From assembly GCF_030504625.1 (NCBI RefSeq), contig NZ_JAUKWH010000005.1, forward strand, positions 1 to 38,601: a stretch of DNA of 38,601 nucleotides, read 5' to 3'. Positions 1 to 8,521 of the stretch are shown here, piece by piece (the stretch's first letter is position 1; each line of letters starts with the position of its first letter). This DNA comes from Neisseria sp. MVDL19-042950. GTDB taxonomy: Bacteria; Pseudomonadota; Gammaproteobacteria; Burkholderiales; Neisseriaceae. A program made the position numbers and the translations under genes. The notes under the pieces were generated by a model. That model saw only the letters and a program-made list of their open reading frames with translations. It searched no databases and was not told the origin of the DNA.

Positions 1-1
1 C

Positions 2-220
2 AAAATGTATCTAGGGAAAAATAATCTGATCTGTATCAGCAGCATTGATAATTCGCGTAGTTATTATGGTAGTGATGTGGATTTTATCAGCACCGATTGG
101 GGTAAAAGCTGGCGTAAAGAAGACAACGGTTCCAATGTATATGGTAGGTATTTCAATCCGCAAACCAATGAGACTTGGATGTTGAAGATATACAGCCTGT
201 ATTCGCGAACGGTAAAGTAG
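2..220 (+). CDS. C-terminal fragment of an Asp-box (BNR-like) protein, partial
   Basis: The frame is open through the left edge of the window, so only about the last 73 codons of a longer gene are present; the ATG at 5 need not be the start. The fragment contains STDWGKSW, which fits the Asp-box signature S-x-D-x-G-x-x-W of beta-propeller repeats in sialidases and related exported proteins. It ends in a tyrosine-rich stretch (YSLYSRTVK). A DUS hairpin follows directly. The function cannot be read from this piece; a single Asp-box also occurs in non-propeller proteins. Confidence 0.55.
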   Translation, partial: KMYLGKNNLICISSIDNSRSYYGSDVDFISTDWGKSWRKEDNGSNVYGRYFNPQTNETWMLKIYSLYSRTVK

Positions 221-228
221 ATTGAGAA

Positions 229-268
229 GAGGCCGTCTGAAAACCATTCGGATGTTTCAGACGGCCTG
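229..268. terminator. Inverted DUS pair, bidirectional terminator
   Basis: AGGCCGTCTGAAA (230-242) faces its exact reverse complement (255-267) across a 12-nt loop. It lies between the convergent ends of the Asp-box gene and the iron-binding protein gene, the usual position of neisserial DUS terminators. Confidence 0.75.
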
Positions 269-303
269 ATGATGATTAAACGGTAAGCATCAATTCAAAC
301 CGA

Positions 304-1296
304 TTATTTATAGCCGACTTGTTTCATCAACATCACGGCTTTTTTCTGGTTGCTGCCGGCAACTGATACGTTAATCACGTCTTGTTTGAATTTGCCCCAT
401 TTGGCCACTTTCGGATCAGGATTGATTTTCGGGTTGGCGGGGTATTCGTGGTTCAGGTCGGCAAACAGGTTTTGCGCTTCGCTGCCGCTCAGCCATTCGA
501 TGAATTTTTGGGCTTGGGCGGCTTTTTTGGTGTATTTGGTTACACCGGCACCGGATACGTTAACGTGGGTACCTTTGCCTTGTTGGTCGGCAAAGAATAC
601 GCCTACGGGCAGATCCGGTTGCTTATCCATCAGGCGGCCGTAGTAGTAGGTGTTGGCGATGCCCACGTCGCAACGGCCCGCGCCGATGGCTTCGAGCATG
701 GCGGTGTCGTTAGGGAAGGGGTCGGCGGCCAAGTTGTTTACCCAGCCTTTAACGATTTTTGCGGTTTTGGCGTGGCCTTGGTTGGCAATCATGGTGCCGA
801 CTAAGGATTGGTTGTAAACGTTATTGGACGTGCGCAAACACAGGCGGCCTTTCCATTTGGGGTCGGCAAGGTCGGCATAGCCGGAAAGCTCTGCGGGCTT
901 AACTTTGTTGGTGTTGTAGAAAATGGTGCGGGCGCGGACGGAAAGGCCGAACCATTGGTTTTTCGGGTCGCGCAGGTTGGCGGGGATGTTGGTTTTCAAC
1001 GTGGCGGAGTTAATCGGTTGCAGCAAGCCCATTTGGGTGGCCTGCCACAGGTTGCCGCCGTCAACGGTAATGAATACGTCGGCAGGGCTGTTGCTGCCTT
1101 CGGCTTTGAGTTTTTCCATCAGGGGGCCGGCTTTGTCGTTAACCAGTTTGACGGTAACGCCGGTTTTCTTTTGATAGGCTTCGACGACGGGGCGAAGCAG
1201 GTTGTCGGCACGAGAAGAGTAAACCACCAGTTCTTCGGCAAATGCGGGTGCAGCCGCCATCAGGGCTACGGAAACGGCAAGTGCTTTTTTCATCAT
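304..1296 (-). CDS. fbpA: Ferric iron ABC transporter, periplasmic binding protein (FbpA/FutA-like)
   Basis: This is the periplasmic Fe(III)-binding component of an ABC importer, 330 residues. It has a signal peptide ([10 protein letters not shown]... with an AFA-EE cleavage site after residue 20). Tyrosine Y26 in VVYSSRA and the run Y217-Y219 in NTYYYGRL match the tyrosine iron ligands of the FutA/FbpA class. It resembles FutA-type proteins more than classical gonococcal FbpA, which I recall with a different N-terminus and YNGQHKE motif. The start is supported by AAGGA (1303-1307 as complement) six bases before the first of two ATGs. It is transcribed away from its permease and ATPase partners, an unusual split of the usual fbpABC order. 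C153 and C209 could form a disulfide (inference). Confidence 0.9.
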   Translation of the reverse strand: MMKKALAVSVALMAAAPAFAEELVVYSSRADNLLRPVVEAYQKKTGVTVKLVNDKAGPLMEKLKAEGSNSPADVFITVDGGNLWQATQMGLLQPINSATLKTNIPANLRDPKNQWFGLSVRARTIFYNTNKVKPAELSGYADLADPKWKGRLCLRTSNNVYNQSLVGTMIANQGHAKTAKIVKGWVNNLAADPFPNDTAMLEAIGAGRCDVGIANTYYYGRLMDKQPDLPVGVFFADQQGKGTHVNVSGAGVTKYTKKAAQAQKFIEWLSGSEAQNLFADLNHEYPANPKINPDPKVAKWGKFKQDVINVSVAGSNQKKAVMLMKQVGYK

Positions 1297-1401
1297 GTTT
1301 GATCCTTTCGGGAAAATGGAATGGTGGCAAATCTGTTTTTAACCGGTTGAATCAGCGTGTTTTTCGGCGGGCCGGTTGAGCAGGTTTGCCGTGCGGCTGT
1401 T

Positions 1402-1430
1402 ATTTTAAAGAACAATCCAATCGGGAACAA
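1402..1430 (-). promoter_or_regulatory. Candidate fbpA promoter
   Basis: Read on the minus strand, TTGTTC (complement of 1425-1430) and TAAAAT (complement of 1402-1407) are separated by exactly 17 bases. The -35 end overlaps the Fur-like site at 1429-1447. Confidence 0.5.
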
Positions 1431-1447
1431 TACAAATTATCATTATT
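1429..1447. promoter_or_regulatory. Candidate Fur box
   Basis: The 19-mer here matches the classical Fur consensus (GATAATGATAATCATTATC) at 13 of 19 positions by hand alignment; the core is ATTATCATTATT. It sits between the divergent iron-transport genes and overlaps the candidate fbpA -35 box, as expected for iron-dependent repression. Confidence 0.6.
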
Positions 1448-1469
1448 AACTAAAGCGGTGCGATGTGAT

Positions 1470-1498
1470 TTGCATTCTTTATCTGCTAAACCGATAAT
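1470..1498 (+). promoter_or_regulatory. Candidate fbpB promoter
   Basis: TTGCAT (1470-1475) and GATAAT (1493-1498) are 17 bases apart. The -10 box is good and the -35 box weak. The site lies 38 bases before the fbpB start, just downstream of the Fur-like box. Confidence 0.4.
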
Positions 1499-1535
1499 AA
1501 CGTCCTGTTTATACCTTAAGGCCGTCTGAAAACTT

Positions 1536-3149
1536 ATGAAACCGCCTGTATCCAAACTCTTATTGCCGCGTTTATGGCTGACCGTCTGTATCGTGCTGAT
1601 TCTGATTCCGCTGGCGGTGATTGTAGCGGCATTGGGTGAGTTTGATGCGGAAATCTGGTCGTTTCTGCTGGAATACCAATTGCCCCAATTGTTGAAAAAC
1701 ACCTTGTTTCTGGTGTTGGCCGTGGGCGCGGGTGTGGCGGTGCTGGGCACTTCCTGCGCGTGGCTGACGGCGATGTATGATTTTCCGCTGCGCCGGTTTT
1801 TCTTTTGGGCGTTGATGCTGCCGTTGGCGGTGCCGGCGTATGTGCTGGCGTTTACCCAGCTCGGTTTGTTTGACTACACCGGCCCGCTGAATACGCTGAT
1901 GCGCGAACGCTACGGCATAGCGCAGTTTTTCCCCGATGTGCGCAACGGTTTCGGGTTGGCGGTGGTGATGAGCCTGACGTTTTATCCGTATGTTTACCTG
2001 CTGGCGCGCAATGCCTTTTCCAGCATGGGGCAGCGGGCGTTGGAGGCGGGCGCGTCGTTGGGTTTGTCGCCGTGGCGGGCGTTTTTCAAGCTGGCGCTGC
2101 CGATGGCGCGGCCGTGGATCGGCGGCGGCGTGATTTTGGCTTTGATGGAAGTGCTGGCGGATTTCGGCACGGTTTCGGTGTTCGGCTTCGATACGTTTAC
2201 CACGGCGATTTATCAGGCGTGGTTTGATTTTTATTCGCTGGAAACGGCCAAACAGCTCGCCGCTTTACTGATTACGCTGGTGTTTGTGTTGCTGGCTTTG
2301 GAACAGCTCAGCCGCGGCAACCGCCGTTTCAACCAATCCGGCAAGGCGCAGCAGCACCGCCGCAAGCCGCTTTCAGACGGCCTCAAGTGGGCGGCGACGG
2401 CTTATTGCGGCCTGATTCTGCTGTTTGCGTTTGTTATTCCGCTGGTGCAACTGATTGTATGGGCGCACGATACTTGGAACGACGGTTTCAACACTTCGCT
2501 GTGGCTGCACGCGTGGCATTCGTTTGCGGCCAGCTTTACCGCAGCCGTGCTGGTGGCGGCGGTGGCGTTGCTGCTGGCCTTGTCGAAACGGGTGGATAAA
2601 AGCCGTTTTGCTGCCGTTGCCGCGCGTATCGCCACGCTGGGTTACGGCATTCCGGGCACGGTGCTGGCGGTGGGCGTATTCGTGCCGGTAGCGTGGTTCG
2701 ACAATATCCTGATTGAGCATCTGAACCTGCCCGAAGGCACCACCGGCATTCTGAAAGGCACGTTGGGCGTGATGTTGGCGGCTTACTTAATCCGTTTTCT
2801 GGCGGTGGGTTATGCTTCGCTGGAAGCGGGGCTGGAGCGCATCAGCCCGTCGCAATCCGAAGCGGCGCGTTCGCTCGGCTGCACCGGCGGCGGCGTGTTG
2901 CGGCGCGTGTATCTGCCGTTGCTGAAAGGCGCAATCGGCACGGCGGTATTGATGGTGTTTGTGGATGTGATGAAAGAAATGCCGATTACGCTGATGACGC
3001 GCCCGTATGATTGGGACACGCTCGCCGTGCGCGTTTACGCCTTTACCATCGAAGGGCAGTTTGCCAATGCCGCGCTGCCCGCCTTATTCATCGTGCTAAC
3101 CGGCCTGCTGCCCGTTATCCTGTTTTCGCGCACGGAGCAAAATCCATGA
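1536..3149 (+). CDS. fbpB: Ferric iron ABC transporter permease (two fused membrane domains)
   Basis: This 537-residue integral membrane protein is the channel of the iron importer. It is two homologous permease halves in one chain, as in FbpB/SfuB. Both cytoplasmic EAA loops are visible: EAGASLGLSPWRAFFKLALP from about residue 168, and EAARSLG with LPLLKGAIG from about residue 441. A DUS inside the gene encodes SDGL in the loop joining the halves (near residue 280). The start is fixed by an in-frame TGA at 1527-1529 that is itself part of an upstream DUS. No convincing Shine-Dalgarno is present, so translation may be weak. Its stop overlaps the ATPase start (ATGA), implying coupled translation. 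Confidence 0.92.
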   Translation: MKPPVSKLLLPRLWLTVCIVLILIPLAVIVAALGEFDAEIWSFLLEYQLPQLLKNTLFLVLAVGAGVAVLGTSCAWLTAMYDFPLRRFFFWALMLPLAVPAYVLAFTQLGLFDYTGPLNTLMRERYGIAQFFPDVRNGFGLAVVMSLTFYPYVYLLARNAFSSMGQRALEAGASLGLSPWRAFFKLALPMARPWIGGGVILALMEVLADFGTVSVFGFDTFTTAIYQAWFDFYSLETAKQLAALLITLVFVLLALEQLSRGNRRFNQSGKAQQHRRKPLSDGLKWAATAYCGLILLFAFVIPLVQLIVWAHDTWNDGFNTSLWLHAWHSFAASFTAAVLVAAVALLLALSKRVDKSRFAAVAARIATLGYGIPGTVLAVGVFVPVAWFDNILIEHLNLPEGTTGILKGTLGVMLAAYLIRFLAVGYASLEAGLERISPSQSEAARSLGCTGGGVLRRVYLPLLKGAIGTAVLMVFVDVMKEMPITLMTRPYDWDTLAVRVYAFTIEGQFANAALPALFIVLTGLLPVILFSRTEQNP

Positions 3150-4183
3150 TTTTAGAAGTTTCCAACATCAATCTTTCATTCGACCGCAAGCCCGTGCTGC
3201 AAGATTTCGGTTTTGCATTGGAAAAAGGCGAAATCGCCTGCCTGCTCGGGCATTCGGGCTGCGGCAAAACCACCGCGCTGCGTTCGATTGCAGGGTTTGA
3301 ACAGCCCGAAAGCGGCAAGATCGTGTTGAGCGGCACCACGCTTTCAGACGGCCTCACGTCCATGCCGCCGCATCTGCGCCGCATCGGTATGGTGTTTCAG
3401 GATTACGCGCTGTTTCCGCATCTTACCGTCGCCCAGAATATCGCGTTCGGCATCAGCAAACAGCCCGCCACCGAACGCCATGCGCGGGTCAACGAGCTGC
3501 TCGAATTAATCGGCTTGCCCGACTACGGCAGCCGTTATCCGCACCAGCTGTCAGGCGGCCAACAACAGCGCGTGGCTCTTGCGCGCGCCCTTGCACCCAA
3601 GCCCGAGCTGATTTTGCTCGACGAGCCGTTTTCCAACCTCGATGCCGATTTGCGCGCACGCTTGTCGAAAGAAGTGCGCCAACTGCTGAAACAGGAAAAC
3701 ACCAGCGCGATTTTGGTCACGCACGACCAGCAGGAAGCGTTTGCGATGGCCGACAAAATCGGCATCATGCACGAAGGCCGTCTGAAACAGTGGGATACGC
3801 CCTACAAGCTCTATCATGAGCCTGCCGACACCTATACCGCCCGCTTTATCGGTACCGGCGTGATGCTGCGCGGCAAAGTCAAAAGCCCCACCTGCGTGCA
3901 ACTGGCCGTCGGCGAATTCTGCGGCACCGTGCCGTTTGCATGCCAATGTTGCAGCGAAGTGGATGTGCTCATCCGCCCCGACGATATCGTGCACGACGAC
4001 CGCAGCCCGATTACCGCCGAAGTGCTGGATAAGGATTTCAAAGGCAGCTATTTCATCTACACGCTCAAGCTCGACAGCGGCGAAACCGTTGCCGCACAAG
4101 TGCCCGCCCACCACGACCACCCCGTCGGCAGCCGCATCGGTATCCGCATGGATTTGGAACATTTGATTGCGTTTGGGGCGTGA
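3146..4183 (+). CDS. fbpC: Ferric iron ABC transporter ATPase
   Basis: This 345-residue ABC ATPase powers the iron importer. Motifs are Walker [10 protein letters not shown] (35-43), signature LSGGQ (135-139), Walker B ILLDEP (156-161) and the switch histidine in VTHD (H193). The region after about residue 240 is the TOBE-like extension found in FbpC/PotA-type ATPases (IRPDDI). The start at 3146 overlaps the permease stop by four bases. A longer in-frame extension upstream exists, but it lies within fbpB and does not encode ATPase sequence. DUS copies inside the gene encode SDGL (67-70) and part of EGRLKQ. A DUS hairpin terminates the operon. Confidence 0.93.
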   Translation: MILEVSNINLSFDRKPVLQDFGFALEKGEIACLLGHSGCGKTTALRSIAGFEQPESGKIVLSGTTLSDGLTSMPPHLRRIGMVFQDYALFPHLTVAQNIAFGISKQPATERHARVNELLELIGLPDYGSRYPHQLSGGQQQRVALARALAPKPELILLDEPFSNLDADLRARLSKEVRQLLKQENTSAILVTHDQQEAFAMADKIGIMHEGRLKQWDTPYKLYHEPADTYTARFIGTGVMLRGKVKSPTCVQLAVGEFCGTVPFACQCCSEVDVLIRPDDIVHDDRSPITAEVLDKDFKGSYFIYTLKLDSGETVAAQVPAHHDHPVGSRIGIRMDLEHLIAFGA

Positions 4184-4200
4184 GTCGGATACGTATTGAT

Positions 4201-4242
4201 GAAAGAGGCCGTCTGAAAATGGGTTTTCAGACGGCCTCTTTC
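4201..4242. terminator. Inverted DUS terminator after fbpBC
   Basis: Arms at 4201-4219 and 4224-4242 pair over 19 bp around a 4-nt loop (TGGG), with the DUS core in both. This is one of the strongest hairpins in the window. Confidence 0.8.
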
Positions 4243-4400
4243 ATACGCCAACACGCCCCGGCAAATAAACTTATTTTGATACAAGGCAACAGGTTGCAGG
4301 CAGTACAAATAGTGCGGCTCGGCGTAGCAAAATTTAAGTTCATTTGCTATATAATGTTTAAAAATCAATCCGATAACCATTATCTGCAAGGAGGTGTGCG

Positions 4401-5303
4401 ATGATACCGACTGTTCCGTCAAATCAAGTGGTTTTCGCCATGTCGCCCGAGCATCCGCCTGTGCTGTGTGTGGCGGATGGCAGCCGCGTGCGGTTTGAAA
4501 CCTGTGATTGTTTTGCCGACCAAATCCGAAGCGCCGACGACACGTTAAACAATTTGGATTGGAACCGTATCAATCCGGCCACCGGCCCGGTGTTTGTCGA
4601 AGGGGCGGAGCCGGGCGATACTTTGCGGGTGCATATCCGCAGTATCGAGCTGGGCAGGCAGGCGGTGTTGGCGACTTTGCCGAATGCGGGCGTGGCAGGG
4701 GCGCGGATAAAGGAAAGCCGCATTGATATCGTGCCGGTGGAAGATGGCCATGCGGTGCTGTTCGGTACCGTGCGTTTGCCGTTAAACCCGATGATTGGCG
4801 TGATCGGCACGGCACCGGCGGGGGAAGCCGTCAGTTGCGGCACGCCCGATGCGCACGGCGGTAATATGGACAGTAAAATCATCACCGCCGGCACCACTTT
4901 GCTGCTGCCGGTGAATGTGGCCGGTGCGCTGCTGGCGATGGGTGATTTGCATGCGGGGATGGGCGACGGCGAAGTGGGCCTCTCAGGTTTGGAGATTAAC
5001 GGCACGGTGGAAGTGGAAGTGAGCGTGATTAAAGACCGTCCGTATCCGCTGCCGTTGGCGGTAACGGCGGATTATTGCTACACGATTGCTTCCCATCCCG
5101 ATTTGGACTCGGCTGCGGAAACGGCCGTTTTAATGGCAACCGATCTGCTTTGTGCGCACAGCAAGCTGGATATTAATCAGGCTGCCGCTTTGCAAAGCAT
5201 TGCGGGAGATTTGCAGGTTTGCCAAGTGGTCGACCCGAATAAAACCTGCCGTTTTGCGCTGCCGCGTGCAGTAACCGACCAACTGGGTATTCGGTTGCCG
5301 TAA
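4401..5303 (+). CDS. Acetamidase/formamidase family protein
   Basis: The 300-residue product belongs to the FmdA/AmdA family, whose characterised members hydrolyse formamide or short-chain amides to ammonia and the acid. Family hallmarks are NPATGPVFVEGAEPGD (near residue 57), GVIGTAP, the DAHGGNMDS metal and active-site segment (near 150), and GDLHAGMGDGE (near 178). The length suits the short bacterial class. The start has a near-perfect Shine-Dalgarno AAGGAGGTG (4388-4396), the strongest in the window, and TATAAT lies at 4350-4355. It stands alone between hairpin terminators, so it is probably a single-gene unit that scavenges nitrogen. The substrate is not deducible. Confidence 0.85.
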   Translation: MIPTVPSNQVVFAMSPEHPPVLCVADGSRVRFETCDCFADQIRSADDTLNNLDWNRINPATGPVFVEGAEPGDTLRVHIRSIELGRQAVLATLPNAGVAGARIKESRIDIVPVEDGHAVLFGTVRLPLNPMIGVIGTAPAGEAVSCGTPDAHGGNMDSKIITAGTTLLLPVNVAGALLAMGDLHAGMGDGEVGLSGLEINGTVEVEVSVIKDRPYPLPLAVTADYCYTIASHPDLDSAAETAVLMATDLLCAHSKLDINQAAALQSIAGDLQVCQVVDPNKTCRFALPRAVTDQLGIRLP

Positions 5304-5376
5304 GCATCGGGGTTCGGCATGCCGTATGGATTCCGATTACTGCGGCCTGTGCGTCAAACCGAATGGGCGTTGTTAT

Positions 5377-5413
5377 AAAAAGCCTGCCCGAATCATTTTC
5401 AGGCAGGCTTTCT
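5377..5413. terminator. Bidirectional terminator, not DUS-based
   Basis: AAAGCCTGCC (5379-5388) pairs with GGCAGGCTTT (5402-5411), with A and T runs on the two sides. It lies between the convergent amidase and adhP genes and can serve both. Confidence 0.75.
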
Positions 5414-5440
5414 ACCACGATATTGTCCGGTTATCCGCAG

Positions 5441-6478
5441 TTAATGGCAGCCGCAGCTTTTTTTCATGTCGATAACCATACGCCCTTGGATTTTACCGTC
5501 GCGCATTTCTTGGAAAATATCGTTGGCTTCGTCGAGGGTTCGCGTTTGCACCACCGGCACCACGATACCTTCTGCGCCGAATTGGAAGGCTTCTTCCAAA
5601 TCTTTGCGGGTGCCTACCAGCGAGCCGACCACTTCGATGCCGTCGAGCACGATGCGCGGAATCGACAAATCCATTGTTTCAGACGGCAGTCCGACTGCCA
5701 CCACGCGGCCGCCCGCGCGCACGGCATCAACCGCCGAATTGAAAGCGGCACGGGATACGGCGGTAACTACGGCGGCATGCGCTCCGCCGGTTTTTTCCTG
5801 AATAAATTTGGCCGCGTCTTCTTTGGCGGGGTTGACGGTTAAATCGGCTCCGACTTCTTTTGCCAAAGCCAGTTTGTCGTCGTTGATGTCGATGGCGATC
5901 ACGTGGGCACCGAATACTTTTTTCGCGTATTGCACGGCAAGGTTGCCCAAGCCGCCGGCTCCGTACATGGCAATCCATTGGCCGGGTTGGATGCCGGAAA
6001 CTTTAATCGCTTTATAAGTGGTTACGCCCGCGCAGGTAATGCTGCTAGCTTGGGCGGGGTCTAATCCGTCGGGCACTTTGACGGCGTAGTCGGCATCGAC
6101 AATACAGTAGGTTGCCATTGCGCCGTCGGCGGTGTAGCCGGCATTTACTACCGAGCGGCAAAGGGTTTCGCGGCCGGTAACGCAGTATTCGCACGAACCG
6201 CAGCTTTTAAACAGCCACGCGATGCTCACGCGGTCGCCGGGTTTGAGTTTGGTTACGCCCGCAGCGGTTTCTTTCACGATGCCGATGCCTTCATGACCGA
6301 GGACGCGGCCGGGTTTTTTGCCGAAATCACCGGCGGCGACATGCAAATCGGTATGGCACACGCCGCAATATTCCACTTCTACCAAGGCTTCGCCGTTTTC
6401 AAGCGGGCGGATTTCGCGTTCGATAATGTCTACATTGCCGTTGCTGTCGGGTGTAACAACTGCCGCTTTCATTTTCAT
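5441..6478 (-). CDS. adhP: Zinc-dependent alcohol dehydrogenase
   Basis: This 345-residue medium-chain NAD-dependent alcohol dehydrogenase is very close to E. coli AdhP in my memory of that sequence. Catalytic zinc ligands are C41, H62 and C149. The structural zinc is held by C93, C96, C99 and C107, and the Rossmann motif is GAGGLG (173-178). It interconverts ethanol or other primary alcohols and aldehydes in the cytoplasm. AGGAG (complement of 6486-6490) precedes the start. The C-terminus carries an extra KKSCGCH tail with two cysteines and a histidine, absent from E. coli AdhP. A perfect inverted repeat upstream (6600-6619) may bind a regulator. Confidence 0.93.
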   Translation of the reverse strand: MKMKAAVVTPDSNGNVDIIEREIRPLENGEALVEVEYCGVCHTDLHVAAGDFGKKPGRVLGHEGIGIVKETAAGVTKLKPGDRVSIAWLFKSCGSCEYCVTGRETLCRSVVNAGYTADGAMATYCIVDADYAVKVPDGLDPAQASSITCAGVTTYKAIKVSGIQPGQWIAMYGAGGLGNLAVQYAKKVFGAHVIAIDINDDKLALAKEVGADLTVNPAKEDAAKFIQEKTGGAHAAVVTAVSRAAFNSAVDAVRAGGRVVAVGLPSETMDLSIPRIVLDGIEVVGSLVGTRKDLEEAFQFGAEGIVVPVVQTRTLDEANDIFQEMRDGKIQGRMVIDMKKSCGCH

Positions 6479-6599
6479 GATGCTTCTCCTCTAGATTGGT
6501 TTGATATGGGAAAGGGCTTACCGATGCACGTTGAGAATTTGCTTTACGCGGTCATTTTTCTGAAAGCGCTTCGGCTGTACCTGATACCAGTATGCGCCA

Positions 6600-6619
6600 A
6601 TTTTACTGTTAAGTAAAAT
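6600..6619. promoter_or_regulatory. Perfect inverted repeat upstream of adhP, candidate operator
   Basis: ATTTTACT and AGTAAAAT are exact reverse complements around GTTA, 122 bases before the adhP start. The A+T-rich, dimer-size dyad lies in the only intergenic stretch that can hold the adhP promoter. The binding protein is unknown. Confidence 0.4.
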
Positions 6620-6765
6620 CATTTTTATTTATAACTTGTTGAAATTAAAGGATTTTGTTATGTTATAACAAGAAAAAACCGCTCTTCCGCCGTTCTTCGG
6701 GCGCGGCGGGAAATTCGTTTATACTTTCACACCAATCACATTCAGCCATTCCGATACCCGCTTTT

Positions 6766-7452
6766 ATGCCGCGCAAAATCTTTTCTTTCCTACTCAAAGG
6801 CTTCGCCGCATTAACGGCTTTGATTGCATTGTATTTTTTCTGTGCGTGGCTGCTCGGGCGCATGGAAATCAACACCGCAAGAAAAGACGACGGAACGATT
6901 ACGCTTTATCTGCTGAGCAACGGCGTTCATACCGATATTGCGATGCCGCTGTATCATGAGGTGTTTGATTGGACGACGGTTGTGCATCCTTCGCATGCCC
7001 GGCAAGCCGGTTCGGTAGGGTATGTGGGATTGGGTTGGGGCGACCGCGAATTTTATTTAGACACGCCCACATGGAAGGATTTGAAAGTGTCTACGGCGTT
7101 AAAAGCCGCCACCGGCTTGGGACGGACGGCAATTCACGCCACGTTTTATCCGCTTCTCGAAGAAAACGAAAACAGCATCCGCATTCAGGTAAGCCCCGAG
7201 GAATACCGCAAACTGGTGCACAGCATCCTGCCTGCGTTCAAACGGCAAAACAACCACGCCGTTCCGGTTTCTTCCCGCTACGGCTACGGTGATTACGATG
7301 TGTTTTACGAAGCGAACGGCCGTTACAGCCTTTTGACGACCTGCAATACTTGGACCAACCGCCATCTGAAAAACAGCGGCGTGAAAGCGGTGGTATGGAC
7401 ACCGTTTGCAGGCAGTTTGATGAATGCCTACCGCAATCGGCAGGAACTTTAG
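6766..7452 (+). CDS. DUF2459/TIGR02117-type membrane-anchored protein
   Basis: The 228-residue protein has an N-terminal hydrophobic segment (about residues 8-28) that should anchor it in the inner membrane with the rest in the periplasm. Segments LLSNGVHTDIAMP, VGYVGLGWGDREFYLDTPTW and LLTTCNTWTNRHL are typical of the family (conserved H, D, C and N). The family is uncharacterised and sometimes likened to papain/NlpC-like folds, so a Cys-His peptidase-like activity is conceivable but unproven. I chose ATG 6766 because the longer frame upstream lacks family sequence and begins with TTG. The neighbours give no functional hint. Confidence 0.75.
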   Translation: MPRKIFSFLLKGFAALTALIALYFFCAWLLGRMEINTARKDDGTITLYLLSNGVHTDIAMPLYHEVFDWTTVVHPSHARQAGSVGYVGLGWGDREFYLDTPTWKDLKVSTALKAATGLGRTAIHATFYPLLEENENSIRIQVSPEEYRKLVHSILPAFKRQNNHAVPVSSRYGYGDYDVFYEANGRYSLLTTCNTWTNRHLKNSGVKAVVWTPFAGSLMNAYRNRQEL

Positions 7453-7505
7453 CGGCCTTATTAAAATCTAAATAATATCAATATGTTTTTGTAATAAGCA
7501 TATCC

Positions 7506-7814
7506 ATGAAAGCCGCATTTTCCGCGTTATTGTGCATACTGTGCCTGGCTGCCGCAGGCAGCGTTGCCGCCGAATCCCGCCCCCGTTCCCCGCTGTTGAA
7601 ACAACCCAAATCCGAGCTGGATTTTCCGCTTCAAGACAACCGTTGCAAGCAGCGGATTTGTACGATGCAATACGAACCCGTTTGCGCCACGATCGAAGTC
7701 GACGGCCGCACTTACCGGCAAACTTTCAGCAACAGTTGTATGGTTTGTTCGAGTCGGGGGATTATTACCAAAATCCGCAAAGGGGCTTGCGGCAACCACC
7801 ACACGGTGATGTGA
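7506..7814 (+). CDS. Small secreted protein with Kazal-type protease-inhibitor domain
   Basis: The 102-residue product has a signal peptide (cleavage near AAA-ES, residue 22) and a C-terminal module with six cysteines: C47, C52, C60, C78, C81 and C95. The C52-x7-C60 spacing, PVC, and TYRQTFSNSC followed by C81 match the Kazal serine-protease-inhibitor fold. It is expected in the periplasm, or outside the cell after export. Kazal proteins are mostly eukaryotic but small versions occur in proteobacteria. The target protease is unknown. It starts 53 bases after the DUF2459 gene on the same strand and may be co-transcribed; the disulfide protein ScsD-like gene is convergent to it. Confidence 0.75.
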   Translation: MKAAFSALLCILCLAAAGSVAAESRPRSPLLKQPKSELDFPLQDNRCKQRICTMQYEPVCATIEVDGRTYRQTFSNSCMVCSSRGIITKIRKGACGNHHTVM

Positions 7815-7829
7815 TTTGCGCCGCATCGG

Positions 7830-7872
7830 TTTTTCAGACGGCCTGTTTGACGACGGGAGGCCGTCTGAAAAC
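7830..7872. terminator. Inverted DUS pair between convergent genes
   Basis: TTTTCAGACGGCCT (7831-7844) pairs with AGGCCGTCTGAAAA (7858-7871). The arms point outward, the reverse of the commoner arrangement, so U- and A-runs lie at the base of the stem. Confidence 0.65.
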
Positions 7873-7878
7873 ATATTG

Positions 7879-8388
7879 TCAATACAGCCGATCGGCCAAC
7901 CAGACACGGCTGCGCAAACCCCAATAGCTGCTTAATCCCGTGGTGTTATGCACCGTTTTGCCGTTTTTCATCACGACAACCGTCGGCGTAACGGCCACCC
8001 GCCATTGTCGGGCCGTTTGCCCGCGCGGGTCGTTTACCGTTTCAAAGTCCAGCCCCTGATTCCGCATATAGTTTTGCACTTCTTCCGGTTCGCCGGACTG
8101 CATGGCCACGCCCAACACGGGCACGCCGGCCTGATGCAGGCGGTTGATAACGGGGGAGGTGTGTTTGCAGACACCGCACCAGCTCCCCCAAAAATAAACC
8201 ACCACGGTGCGGTTGCGGCTCAGTTCGGCCAAAGTAAACCGCCGGCCGGAAAGCGTGTGCACTTGTTCGTCGGAAAAACCGGCGGGCTGTTCGGGTTTGC
8301 GCCACCAGTCGACCGCCAATGAGACCAACAACAAAACAACGGCGGTTTGAAGAATTTGTTTGAACCAATATTTTGCTTTTTTCCGCAT
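7879..8388 (-). CDS. Membrane-anchored thioredoxin-like protein (ScsD-like)
   Basis: The 169-residue protein has an N-terminal membrane anchor (about residues 10-26) and a periplasmic thioredoxin fold. The active site is W-C71-G-V-C74 and the cis-proline is P135 in VTPT. It resembles ScsD-type protein disulfide oxidoreductases, which handle cysteines of envelope proteins, often under copper or oxidative stress. The assignment within the TlpA/DsbE/ScsD superfamily is by overall look. Only 20 bases separate its start from a DUS hairpin upstream (8410-8446), so the promoter must lie beyond the hairpin or be extremely tight. Confidence 0.8.
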   Translation of the reverse strand: MRKKAKYWFKQILQTAVVLLLVSLAVDWWRKPEQPAGFSDEQVHTLSGRRFTLAELSRNRTVVVYFWGSWCGVCKHTSPVINRLHQAGVPVLGVAMQSGEPEEVQNYMRNQGLDFETVNDPRGQTARQWRVAVTPTVVVMKNGKTVHNTTGLSSYWGLRSRVWLADRLY

Positions 8389-8409
8389 TTATCTATCCCT
8401 TAATTTTTT

Positions 8410-8446
8410 AAGGCCGTCTGAAACATTGCTTTTTCAGACGGCCTTA
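8410..8446. terminator. Inverted DUS pair between divergent genes
   Basis: AGGCCGTCTGAAA and TTTCAGACGGCCT form a stem between the starts of the divergent scsD-like and Nramp genes. It cannot terminate either gene at its 3' end; it may insulate the two promoters. Confidence 0.55.
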
Positions 8447-8493
8447 TAGCATAAAAATACCGGCCTATGGCAGTTATGCCTGTATCGTCCGCA

Positions 8494-8521
8494 TTGTAAC
8501 GGTTTGTAATAACCGTATAAT
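8494..8521 (+). promoter_or_regulatory. Promoter with internal dyad, upstream of the Nramp gene
   Basis: TTGTAA (8494-8499) and a consensus TATAAT (8516-8521) are 16 bases apart. Between them ACGGTT (8499-8504) and AACCGT (8511-8516) form an inverted repeat with a 6-base gap, and a third ACGGTT lies at 8525-8530. A repressor dimer bound here would block RNA polymerase. Confidence 0.5.

Noticed and set aside
808-1302. Long plus-strand open frames across the fbpA region
   Set aside because: They lie antisense to a complete, motif-bearing gene and show the repetitive composition expected from opposite-strand reading of G+C-rich codons.
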